52,050 nt of DNA from an uncultured Myxococcales bacterium. GTDB lineage: Bacteria > Myxococcota_A > UBA9042. Both the position numbers and the translations under genes were made by a program. Position 1 is the stretch's first letter; every line of letters begins with the position of its first letter. The stretch lies in the NCBI GenBank assembly GCA_903919145.1, contig CAIXGW010000281.1:1-52050 (forward strand), read 5' to 3'. Positions 41,807 through 49,408 of this stretch are shown piece after piece. Under the pieces are notes generated by a model. The model ran no database searches and was not told the DNA's origin. It saw nothing but the letters and a program-made list of their open reading frames with translations.

Positions 41807-44160
41807 CCCGTCGGCCCCACCTCGCCCTGGTACTGACAGCCGCTGGCGATCTGTGGCCGGCGCTGCTGCCGGTGATCGGCGCCGTGGGTCTGCTGGCCGT
41901 AGGCCAGGGCGTGCTGGACTACCACTCAGCGCTGGCGGTCGCCCCTTTAAGCGCGGTAGGCGCGGCGCTGTTGGCCTCCGGCGAGGCGCTGCCCGGCCGC
42001 CCGCTGCGGCGCTGGCTGGTGCTGGCACTGGCACCGCTGCTGCTGCTGCTCGGCGCGGCGCCGTGGCGGCCCTCCTGCGACCTGGGGCACGGCCTGGGGT
42101 TCTGGGTGCTGGGCCCGCTGCTGTCGGCCGTGGTTGGGGCCGGCATGGGGACCTTGGCGCGGCTGCTGGCCCCGCTGCGCCGCTGGCTGCGCGGCTTGCT
42201 GCTGACTGCGCTGCTGCTGGGGTCGTGCGCCCCGGCTGCGCTGGCTTTTGTGCAGGGCCCGCAGCTGTTTGGCTACGCCCCGCCCCTGGGCTGGATCGCC
42301 GGCGCGCTGTATGAAGACGGCGTGGCGCTGCACTGGGGCTACCTATCCTATCGGCTGGTGGACCTGGCCCTATGGCTGCCGGTGCTGGCCCTCGGGCTCT
42401 CCTCCAGGGCCCTCGGACACTCCCCTAGGGAATGTCTGATCCGCATTAATACTAGAGATTTTGCTTCGCTGCTGGCGCGCGGCGGCCGATCGGGGCTGCT
42501 GCTGGCGCTGCCGTTGGTGGCCCTGGCCGTGGGGGGGCTGCGCGCTGGGCCAGAGCGCTGGCGGATTGACCCGCGCGACATCGCCGCCGTGCTGCCGATC
42601 CAGGTGCAGTTGCAGCATGGCGAATGCGGGGGCCAGGCCGGCGACACCGATGTGGCCCTGACCCTGCACCTGCCAGGCGGCCCCAAGCGCGAGCGGGCGC
42701 GCCAGCTGCTCCGCCACGACGCCTGCTTCCGCTACGCCCAGCTGCGCCAGTGGTTCGGTCGGCCGGCCGGGCCAGTGCACCTGTACGCGTGGCCGGATGT
42801 GCGGGCCAAGCAGCGCTGGACCGGCGCAGCGCGGGTCGAGATGGCCAAGCCGTGGCTGGGGCAGGCCCACCTGGTCTTGCCTGAGCTGGGGGCGACTGTG
42901 CTGACCCACGAGCTGGCCCACGTCTTTGCCGCTGGGTGGAGCCGCAGTCCGCTGGGGATTCCGCTGCGCTATGGCGTGCTTCCTGATGCCCTGGCTATCG
43001 AGGGCGTGGCCGTGGCTGCCGAGTGGCCGCTGCGCGGCGGGCTGACGCCCCACCAGTGGGCAAGGGCAGCGCGGCTGCTGGGCAAGGCGCCAGAGCTGGA
43101 GAAGCTGCTCTCTCCCAGTGGTTTTCTGGCGGGCAACAGTGACCTGGCCTACACCATCGCCGGGTCGTTGGTGCGCTGGCTGCGCGACAGCCGCGGCACT
43201 GCAGCGGTCCAAAAGCTGTACGCAGGCGGCGACTGGCAAGCGGCGTCCGGCGTGCCGATAGGCGAATTGGCCAGACAGTGGGCCAGCTTTGTCGATGATG
43301 CGCAGGCGCACCCTTTGGCCGAGGCAGACATGGAACGCGCCCGGTCGCGCTTTGAGCCGCCTGGTATCTTTGAGCGGCCATGCGCCCTGGCGGTGGGACG
43401 GTGCCGCGACCGCGCCGGCGTGCTGCAGCGGGTGGGCCGACCACAGCTGGCGCTGGCGGAATGGCAGAAGCTGCGTGCTGCAGTGCAGGCCAGCGCCGAC
43501 GGCCAAGAAGATCCAGAGCTGGCCTGGGAGTTTAGCGCGGCCCTAGCCACAGCAGGTCAATTGCCAGAGGCGCTGAGCGAGCTGCAGCAGTGGCTCGACC
43601 AGACCGCCCAGCGGCGACGGCCCCTGAACCGACTGCAGCGCGCAGCTACCCTGAGCCTGCTTGGCGACCTGTCTTTCCAGGCTGGGCGGTTGGCGACGGC
43701 GCAGGACTACTGGCAGCAAGCCGCGCAGGCCCCCGTCGCCGAGGCCATGCTGCGCACCCTGGAGATCAAGCAAGCGCTCGCACCGCAGCCCATGGCCAAG
43801 GAATTCCTAGCGACCCAGCTGATGGCCGGCGGCCCAGCGGCGCGACCTGGCCCGGTTTTTGAGCGTTTGGCCGCCCAACTGCCCCAGCACCCCGTAGCCG
43901 GCTACTTGGTCGCCCGGCGGGCGCTGCGGCTGCGCTCGGACGACAGGGCCCTTGCCCAGCTGGCCAGCCTGCTGCCTGCGCTCGGGGCAAGCTGGCCGTG
44001 GACGGCGCGCGAGGCCGCGCGGCTGGTCGCCCTGCACCGCGCGCGGCTGGGGCAGTGCGAGGGGCTGGCCCTGCCCCAGCTGGCCGTGGAGCCGGCGGCC
44101 TGGCGCGCCGAGCTGGCTGAGCGGTGCCGCGTCAGCGCCCACAGCCGCGCCGCACCCTAG
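41803..44160 (+). CDS. Membrane metallopeptidase-like protein with TPR-like tail, carrying a REP insert
   Basis: A 785-residue protein. Residues 1-245 hold about six to eight hydrophobic helices. An exported or cytosolic domain follows with the zinc motif HELAH (369-373, in VLTHELAHVFAAG) and a likely third ligand E400 (AIEGVAVAAEW), the arrangement of peptidase MA-like gluzincins. Residues about 500-785 are helix-rich Ala/Leu/Gln sequence resembling TPR repeats (ALAEWQKLRAAVQ, ALSELQQWLDQ, ATAQDYWQQAAQ). REP copy 10 is inserted in frame and encodes about residues 204-212 (LGHSPRECL) plus a low-complexity stretch between two helices. The ATG overlaps the amidotransferase stop. Substrate unknown. 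Confidence 0.75.
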   Translation: MTRRPHLALVLTAAGDLWPALLPVIGAVGLLAVGQGVLDYHSALAVAPLSAVGAALLASGEALPGRPLRRWLVLALAPLLLLLGAAPWRPSCDLGHGLGFWVLGPLLSAVVGAGMGTLARLLAPLRRWLRGLLLTALLLGSCAPAALAFVQGPQLFGYAPPLGWIAGALYEDGVALHWGYLSYRLVDLALWLPVLALGLSSRALGHSPRECLIRINTRDFASLLARGGRSGLLLALPLVALAVGGLRAGPERWRIDPRDIAAVLPIQVQLQHGECGGQAGDTDVALTLHLPGGPKRERARQLLRHDACFRYAQLRQWFGRPAGPVHLYAWPDVRAKQRWTGAARVEMAKPWLGQAHLVLPELGATVLTHELAHVFAAGWSRSPLGIPLRYGVLPDALAIEGVAVAAEWPLRGGLTPHQWARAARLLGKAPELEKLLSPSGFLAGNSDLAYTIAGSLVRWLRDSRGTAAVQKLYAGGDWQAASGVPIGELARQWASFVDDAQAHPLAEADMERARSRFEPPGIFERPCALAVGRCRDRAGVLQRVGRPQLALAEWQKLRAAVQASADGQEDPELAWEFSAALATAGQLPEALSELQQWLDQTAQRRRPLNRLQRAATLSLLGDLSFQAGRLATAQDYWQQAAQAPVAEAMLRTLEIKQALAPQPMAKEFLATQLMAGGPAARPGPVFERLAAQLPQHPVAGYLVARRALRLRSDDRALAQLASLLPALGASWPWTAREAARLVALHRARLGQCEGLALPQLAVEPAAWRAELAERCRVSAHSRAAP
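42413..42439 (+). repeat. REP-like palindrome copy 10, inside the metallopeptidase gene
   Basis: TCGGACACTCCCCTAGGGAA followed by TGTCTGA, differing from copy 1 at two positions. It is inside the coding region and read through in frame, placed in a loop between two membrane segments. The bases after it (TCCGCATTAATACTAG) are unusually AT-rich for this gene, so the insertion may be longer than the hairpin. Confidence 0.88.
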
Positions 44161-44164
44161 GCCC

Positions 44165-44191
44165 TCGGACACTCCCCTAGGCAGTGTCTGA
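44165..44191 (+). repeat. REP-like palindrome copy 11
   Basis: TCGGACACTCCCCTAGGCAG followed by TGTCTGA, directly after the metallopeptidase stop. It is followed by the tail TCATTGAAAC like other copies, and by copy 12 exactly 100 bp later. Confidence 0.9.
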
Positions 44192-44264
44192 TCATTGAAA
44201 CTACTGCCGATCTCTGCGACCGCCTTAGCGACCGCTTCGCCGGCCAGCTCCCAGCCTCCCGCCC

Positions 44265-44291
44265 TCGGACACTCCCCTAGGCAATGTCTGG
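44265..44291 (+). repeat. REP-like palindrome copy 12
   Basis: Same orientation as copy 11 and exactly 100 bp from it; both are preceded by GCCC. It lies 102 bp before the second fibrinogen-like gene. Confidence 0.9.
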
Positions 44292-44393
44292 TCCTTGTCA
44301 TTGCTGACGAATTTGGGGCTTGACGCGCACGCGCCGCAGCGCGCATCCTCTTGGCCGCCCCCTCTTCGCCCTTGACTGCCCCAGGAGTTCGCC

Positions 44394-46709
44394 ATGATGA
44401 GAGCGTTTCGATTTCGCCCCTTGCAGGGCATGCGCTGGCACGCAGCCGTGCTGCTGGCATGGACAGCCCTGGGTCTGGCGGCTGGCGGTGACGCCGCGGC
44501 AGCTGTGCCCACGCAGGTCGGCGTAGAGGGAGTGCTGCTCTCCAGCGGCAGCGGTCCAGCTGCGGACGGCAACTACACCCTTGCCTTTGCCCTCTACACC
44601 AGCGAAACCGGTGGCAACGCGCTGTGGTCAGAGAGCGGGGTCACCGTCGCGGTCAAGGGCGGCCAGTTCACCTATACCCTGGGCGCCAAGACTCCGCTGA
44701 CGGCGGCCATTGCCAACCAAGCCAACACCTGGCTGGGCATCCAGGTCGGCACCGACCCCGAACTGCCGCGCAAGCCCATCGCCGCAACGCCGTTTGCCTT
44801 GCGCGCTGCCGTCGCCGATGGCCTGGAGTGCAGCGGCTGCCTCAAGGCCGGGCACCTGGACGCAGGCGTGCTGCAACCCTATGCCAAGTCAAGCGATCTG
44901 AGCGCCTACGCCAAGCTCAGCGACCTGGGAGGCTTGGCTAAGACCAGCGACCTGTCCAGCTATGCCAAGACCGCAGACCTGGCGGATTACGTCAAGGCCA
45001 CCAGCCTGGCCAAGGTCGCCGGCACCGGTAGCTTCAACGATCTCAAGGATCTTCCAGCACTGGCCAAAGTTGCCACCACCGGCAGCTACGAAGACCTGGA
45101 CAAGAAGCCGATCCTGCCGGCCCTGGGCAGCGCGTGCGGTACCAACCTCGTCATGAAGGGCATCAAGGCCGACGGCAGCTACGACTGCACCAGCGCCGCC
45201 ATCGCCCCAGACATGATCAACGAAATCTCTAACGATCTTCTGTGGAATCAGTTTGTCGAGAGCACCCCCGGCACCACCGACGTCCAGATCAAAGACGGCT
45301 TTGTGGCGGGCACGACCGACAGCCTGACCTTTGCCGACCTGGGCATCGTCCAAAAGCTCTGGGTCGAGGTCAACCTGGTCAACAGCGACATCTCCAAGCT
45401 GGAAATCGAGCTGTACGGCCCCGGCCAGGCCACCCCCTACATTCTGTACAAGGGCGGCAAGACCGGCACTGCGCTCACCGCCAATTTCAACAGCGACGTG
45501 GCCATTGTCTCGGGCGACATCAACAAGGACTGGCTGGGCAAGAACGCCAAAGGCGGCTGGTCTATCAACGTCAAAGATGGCGCAACCATCGCTGTGCCGC
45601 CGGGGACCCCGCCGTTTGAATTCGACGGCAAGTTCAACTGGTCGGTGGCGGTGCAGACGCTTTCTAGCAAGAAGATCAAGGTCGCCGGCGATCTGGTGCT
45701 GGGCGGCGGACTGCAGCTCAATGTCGCCGACACCCACCCGGTGACCTGCGACGCCAGCCGTTTTGGCTACATGTACGCCAACAAGAAAGACAATGCGATG
45801 TACGTCTGCAACGGCAAAGCGTTTTTCCCCCTGCTATTGACCTTGCCTCCCGGCAACAAGGACAACCCGGCGACCAACTGCAAGCAGGTCTTGACCTTCA
45901 ACCCGGCCAGCAAGACCGGCACCTACTGGCTCGACCCCGACGGCAGCGGCGGCAACCCCGCGTTTGAAGCCTACTGCGAGATGAGCTATGCCGGCGGCGG
46001 CTGGACGCTGGTCTTTAACCTCGACACCAATGACAGCGCCATGCGCAGCTACGGCGACACCGACTTCTGGCTCAAGGCCGACAAGCTGTACGGCGTCGCC
46101 TCGACCGCCCTGCAGTTTGACTACAAGGGCCCGACGCACGGCGCTGTGCCCGGCAGCGAAGTGCTGGTGTGGGCCCACAAAGAAGGCGCCGAGTGGAGCA
46201 GCCCCGCCGCCTTTGCGCGCATGACGGTGGTCAGCGGCCTGCAGAACAAGACCATGGCCGACTGGCTGGCCCAACCTGCCAACACCACGCTGAGCAGCGG
46301 CAAGGTCGATACCTCTGGCAACGTGTCCAAGCCCGGCACCTACACGCGCACCGCCGGCGATGTGTTTATCGACAACGGCTTGCCCCTCATTGTCAATTCC
46401 ACCGGCAAGGGCGGCACCAATGCCGTCAACACCGTGCGCCTGGGCACCGATTTTGGGCCGATCTGCTCGATTGTCGAATGTAATGGCCACAACGTGCAGG
46501 GCGGCTACGGCGGCTACCACATCATCCCGACCCAAAGCGGCTACCCGTTGACCTATGAAGCCGAGCCTGCCTTTGGCTACCACCCGGGGCCCATGGGCTT
46601 TGGCGACAACTACGTCAACAACAACGGCTGCGGCAACTCGGTGTGGAACAACGGGTGCACGCCGACGACGGCGACGCTGCAGGTCGACTTTGCCGTGTTT
46701 GTACGCTGA
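44394..46709 (+). CDS. Second fibre-like protein with P domain and fibrinogen-like C-terminal domain
   Basis: A 771-residue paralogue of the protein at 13959-16037. The ATG at 44394 has AGGAG 6 bp upstream. Layout: signal peptide (1-37, ending GGDAAAA); an N-terminal domain (VGVEGVLLSSGSGPAAD); a CSGC pair; 10-residue fibre repeats (YAKSSDLSA, YAKLSDLGG, LAKTSDLSS, YAKTADLAD); the shared connector LAKVAGTGSF; and a P-type domain (VEVNLVNSDISKLEIELYGPG, WLGKNAKGGWSINVKDG). The fibrinogen-like end has NCKQVLTFNPA, TYWLDPDGSGG, YCEMSYAGGGWTLVFN and a Cys/Asn-rich NNGCGNSVWNNGC. The C-terminal domain differs more between the paralogues than the stalk, consistent with different ligands. Probably a surface adhesin, by inference. 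Confidence 0.85.
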   Translation: MMRAFRFRPLQGMRWHAAVLLAWTALGLAAGGDAAAAVPTQVGVEGVLLSSGSGPAADGNYTLAFALYTSETGGNALWSESGVTVAVKGGQFTYTLGAKTPLTAAIANQANTWLGIQVGTDPELPRKPIAATPFALRAAVADGLECSGCLKAGHLDAGVLQPYAKSSDLSAYAKLSDLGGLAKTSDLSSYAKTADLADYVKATSLAKVAGTGSFNDLKDLPALAKVATTGSYEDLDKKPILPALGSACGTNLVMKGIKADGSYDCTSAAIAPDMINEISNDLLWNQFVESTPGTTDVQIKDGFVAGTTDSLTFADLGIVQKLWVEVNLVNSDISKLEIELYGPGQATPYILYKGGKTGTALTANFNSDVAIVSGDINKDWLGKNAKGGWSINVKDGATIAVPPGTPPFEFDGKFNWSVAVQTLSSKKIKVAGDLVLGGGLQLNVADTHPVTCDASRFGYMYANKKDNAMYVCNGKAFFPLLLTLPPGNKDNPATNCKQVLTFNPASKTGTYWLDPDGSGGNPAFEAYCEMSYAGGGWTLVFNLDTNDSAMRSYGDTDFWLKADKLYGVASTALQFDYKGPTHGAVPGSEVLVWAHKEGAEWSSPAAFARMTVVSGLQNKTMADWLAQPANTTLSSGKVDTSGNVSKPGTYTRTAGDVFIDNGLPLIVNSTGKGGTNAVNTVRLGTDFGPICSIVECNGHNVQGGYGGYHIIPTQSGYPLTYEAEPAFGYHPGPMGFGDNYVNNNGCGNSVWNNGCTPTTATLQVDFAVFVR

Positions 46710-46718
46710 CAAGAAGGT

Positions 46719-46755
46719 CGACGGCCAGCCCAGAGCACCGTGGGGCTGGCCGTCG
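46719..46755. terminator. Terminator-like hairpin
   Basis: A perfect 13-bp stem, CGACGGCCAGCCC and GGGCTGGCCGTCG, around an 11-base loop, starting 10 bp after the stop of the second fibrinogen-like gene. It lacks a clear T-tract. It could stop transcription from either side of this convergent gap. Confidence 0.7.
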
Positions 46756-46961
46756 CCGTGTCAAAGCAAACCGCCACCGCCAGCTGCAACTGTGGCTCCA
46801 AGAGAACCGCGCGCTGGCCGCCCCTGCGCTGCCAGGTGGCTCCCCAAGCGCAGAACAGCGTACTGGCGGTAACGCGCCGACGACGACTCATCGATTTGTC
46901 TTGGTTGGGGCGCTGATCGCCAAGCCGACGTTCGCTGGCGGCCATCGGGCCTGGCAAAGTC

Positions 46962-47693
46962 CTAGCTAAAATCCGGCAAGTGATTCAGCGCGGCTTCTAG
47001 CGTGCTGCCGAGATCGGCACCGAGGTCCACGGCGGCCATCGGAAAAAGCATCGAAGCGATCGGCATCCCCAAAGGGCTGCCTTGGGCCTGCTGCCAGGCG
47101 TCAAGGGCTTCGTCAGAGTGGAACAGACCGCCGCCGCGCGCAGCCTGGGCGGGCGACACCTCGCCATCCCACGCCGGCAAAAACAGCGCCACGGTCTCTG
47201 GCGAGCGCGAGGCAATGCCGGTCAGGTCACAGGTCAGCTCGATCTTCTGGCCGGCGTCAGCGGCGCACTTGGCGCGCACCACGCCAGCCTTCTGCAGCGC
47301 GTGAGACACCGCCAGCGCCGCCAGCGGCCCCAGCAGGTGCACTTCGGTGTGCTGGTCGAACTTGAAGGTAATACCCGTGGGCTTGGTCGACAACAAGCCA
47401 GCCAGTTGCGTAATCTTGCCAGCTTCTACGCTGATCAGATCGAGCGCCGTCAAGCTCTCGAATTCCGCCGTCACTTGGGCGCGGGACTCGTGCAGGTTGT
47501 CGGCCGCAGCATCCAGCAGATTCTCTACCGCGCCCAGCCAGCCCCGCGACAGCAGGGCCGACACCAGGTAGCTCAGCAGCCGCCGCGACGGGTCGCTCAG
47601 CGTTGAGGTGGTGCGCCGCCAATAGTGGGCGATCTCAAGACCCGGAGGATCTTTACGCAGCAGCAACTTAGCCGAATCGTCCAAGAAGGACAT
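46962..47693 (-). CDS. Alkylmercury lyase (MerB)-fold protein lacking catalytic cysteines
   Basis: A 243-residue protein resembling MerB along its length: an N-terminal winged-helix-like region (LLSYLVSALLSRGWLGAVENLL, VTAEFESLTALDLISVEAGKI), then KFDQHTEVHLLGPLAALAVSHALQKAGVVRAKC and CDLTGIASRSPETVALFLPA, and GGGLFHSDEALDAWQQAQG matching the HVHFFASxxxAEDW segment. MerB cleaves carbon-mercury bonds with two cysteines (Cys96 and Cys159 in the R831b enzyme). Here the aligned positions read HLLGPLA and ARGGGLFHS, so both are missing and lyase activity is unlikely. The ATG at 47693 has AGGAGGGGG upstream. No mer genes are nearby. The role may be structural or regulatory, unknown. Confidence 0.65.
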   Translation of the reverse strand: MSFLDDSAKLLLRKDPPGLEIAHYWRRTTSTLSDPSRRLLSYLVSALLSRGWLGAVENLLDAAADNLHESRAQVTAEFESLTALDLISVEAGKITQLAGLLSTKPTGITFKFDQHTEVHLLGPLAALAVSHALQKAGVVRAKCAADAGQKIELTCDLTGIASRSPETVALFLPAWDGEVSPAQAARGGGLFHSDEALDAWQQAQGSPLGMPIASMLFPMAAVDLGADLGSTLEAALNHLPDFS

Positions 47694-47791
47694 AGCCCCC
47701 CCTCCTGCGGACACAGCCGTCTACCCAGCGCCCCAGTGGGGCTGCCGCAGGTGCAGGCGCCTCAGCCTTGCGGCAAGCTCGTGCAAACCCC

Positions 47792-47805
47792 GTCGCCGCG
47801 GCGAC
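47792..47805. terminator. Palindrome downstream of rpsT, possible terminator
   Basis: A 14-bp palindrome GTCGCCGCGGCGAC, 47 bp past the rpsT stop on its strand. Its loop would be short and no T-tract follows, so termination is only a possibility. Confidence 0.3.
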
Positions 47806-47851
47806 AAGGACTTGCAAGGCTGCCTCAGAGGACCTTTGCGGCTTGTCTGAC

Positions 47852-48106
47852 TTACTTGCTGGCAGCCAGCGCCTTGGAAAGGCGAGAGATCTTGCGGGCG
47901 GCGCGCTTCTTGGGGATGGTCCCCTTGGCGGCGCTGCCAGCGAGCTGGGCCATCACGATGGGCAGAGCGGCTTCGCCCTGGCCCTGAGCGGCGGCGGCAA
48001 GGAACTTCTTGACCGCCGTGCGGTTAGAAGCGCGACCGGCGCGGTTGCGGGCACGGGCTTTTTCGTTCTGCTTGGAGCGCTTGAGCGCAGAGACATGGTT
48101 GGCCAC
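47852..48106 (-). CDS. rpsT: 30S ribosomal protein S20
   Basis: An 84-residue basic protein of the small ribosomal subunit, which binds 16S rRNA early in assembly. Typical S20 features are VANHVSALKRSKQNEKARARNR at the N-terminus (normally MANxxSAxKRxRqxxxR), TAVKKFL in the middle, and KGTIPKKRAARKISRLSKAL at the C-terminus. Length matches the family. It starts at GTG 48106 with GAGG upstream; the E. coli gene also uses a non-ATG start. It is transcribed alone, divergent from the glycosyltransferase, from the promoter proposed at 48155-48183. Confidence 0.95.
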   Translation of the reverse strand: MANHVSALKRSKQNEKARARNRAGRASNRTAVKKFLAAAAQGQGEAALPIVMAQLAGSAAKGTIPKKRAARKISRLSKALAASK

Positions 48107-48121
48107 AGGCGACCTCAAAAT

Positions 48122-48157
48122 GGGCAATAGGCGGGGGACCCCGCAAGGGGCAATAGG
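48122..48157 (-). promoter_or_regulatory. rpsT leader with repeated motif and hairpin
   Basis: On the rpsT strand, CCTATTGCCC occurs twice, 26 bp apart, on either side of a hairpin GCGGGG-TC-CCCCGC. It sits within the untranslated leader just before the GTG start. S20 is autoregulated at translation in E. coli; whether this leader acts similarly is inference. Confidence 0.35.
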
Positions 48158-48183
48158 TTACGCATACCAGGGCCCGCGGTCAA
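48155..48183 (-). promoter_or_regulatory. Possible sigma-70-type promoter of rpsT
   Basis: On the minus strand, TTGACC (48183-48178) is followed after 17 bp by TAACCT (48160-48155). Spacing is ideal and the -35 box is good; the -10 box is weak. It lies about 50 bp upstream of the rpsT start. Confidence 0.4.
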
Positions 48184-48275
48184 GCCGTAGCGCTGCACAC
48201 AGGCCAATGTGCCGCTTGCAGGGGCGGCCGGGCGGTGCTAAACCGCAGATGGCGCCATCGCCAGTGAGGCAAGCA

Positions 48276-49379
48276 ATGCGAATTCTCTACGGTGTTGTCG
48301 GCGAGGGTATGGGCCACGCCACCCGATCGCGTGTCGTCATTGAGCACCTACTGCAGCGCGGCCACCAGGTCGAGATCGTGGTCTCAGGCCGTGCTCATGA
48401 GATGTTATCAAAGCATTTCAAAGGGGTTCATCGCATCCACGGCCTGCACATGATCTACGAAGACAACGAGGTCAAGAAGGCCCGCACCGCCTTCTCTAAC
48501 CTCAAAGGCGCCCTGCTGCCCGCCTCTTTGCGCGAAGGCCTGCCGGGCAACGTGCGGCAGTGGTATGAGATGGCCCAAAAGTTTGCGCCCGACGCCGTGA
48601 TCTCTGACTTTGAGTCCTGGTCCTACCTGTTTGGCAAGGCCTGCGGCGTGCCAATCATCAGCATCGACAACATGCAGATCCTCAGCCGCTGCCACCACGA
48701 CGACGACGTCTTCCGCGTCGACCCGGCCTCCTTTCTGCTGGCCAAGGGCATCGTGCGCGGCAAGCTGCCGGGCTGCTACCACTACCTGATCACCACATTC
48801 TTCTACCCGCCGACCAAGCGCGAGCGCACCACCCTGGTGCCGCCGATCTTGCGCGCCGAGGTGCTGGCCGCCAAGCCGAGCCAGGGCGAGCATGTCTTGG
48901 TTTACCAGTCTGGCGAAGGGGCCGAGTCGATAGCCGCGGTGCTCAAGCAGTTTGACCAGCAGCGCTTTGTGGTCTACGGGATGCGCCGCGGCATCAGCGA
49001 GCCGCAGATCGAGGGCAACTTGGAGCACCAGCCCTTCAGCGAGACGCGCTTTGTCGATCACCTGGCCTCGGCCAAGGCTGTGGTGGCAGGGGGCGGGTTT
49101 TCGCTGCTGGGCGAGGCCGTGTACCTGCGCAAGCCGCTGCTGTCAGTGCCGCTGGAAGGGCAGTTTGAGCAGACGCTGAACGCGGTTTACCTGCAGAAGC
49201 TGGGCTACGGGCTGTTTCGCCGCGAGATCCAGGCAGCCGACATCGAAGAACTGCTGCGCCGCGCTCCGGAATTTCAGGCCCGCCTGGACCAGTACAGCCA
49301 GCCCGGCAACCAGCAGCTGTTTGACGCCCTAGACGGTCTGTTGGCCAACATCGAGGCCGGGGATCGCCAGCTGCCCTGA
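48276..49379 (+). CDS. UDP-glycosyltransferase-like protein (MurG/COG1819 type)
   Basis: A 367-residue GT-B-fold glycosyltransferase. The N-terminal glycine loop is MRILYGVVGEGMGHATRSR. The acceptor-side domain contains APDAVISDFESWSYLFGKACGVPIISIDNMQ. The C-terminal nucleotide-sugar domain contains FVDHLASAKAVVAGGGFSLLGEAVYLRKPLL and VPLEGQFEQTLNAVYLQKLGYG, the pattern of MurG- and MJ1255-like enzymes that share the GGG..E motif for the donor diphosphate and ribose. The ATG at 48276 has GAGG 6 bp upstream; the frame opens earlier but reads through the rpsT leader. No other cell wall or glycan genes adjoin it, so the acceptor is unknown. Confidence 0.85.
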   Translation: MRILYGVVGEGMGHATRSRVVIEHLLQRGHQVEIVVSGRAHEMLSKHFKGVHRIHGLHMIYEDNEVKKARTAFSNLKGALLPASLREGLPGNVRQWYEMAQKFAPDAVISDFESWSYLFGKACGVPIISIDNMQILSRCHHDDDVFRVDPASFLLAKGIVRGKLPGCYHYLITTFFYPPTKRERTTLVPPILRAEVLAAKPSQGEHVLVYQSGEGAESIAAVLKQFDQQRFVVYGMRRGISEPQIEGNLEHQPFSETRFVDHLASAKAVVAGGGFSLLGEAVYLRKPLLSVPLEGQFEQTLNAVYLQKLGYGLFRREIQAADIEELLRRAPEFQARLDQYSQPGNQQLFDALDGLLANIEAGDRQLP

Positions 49380-49408
49380 GCGAAGGCTTGACGAAAACGT
49401 TTTGGCGG

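Noticed and set aside
48286..48302. CTACGGTGTTGTCGG resembling part of REP copy 7
   Set aside because: It encodes the conserved YGVVG of the glycosyltransferase start and lacks the other arm and tail, so the match is likely chance.
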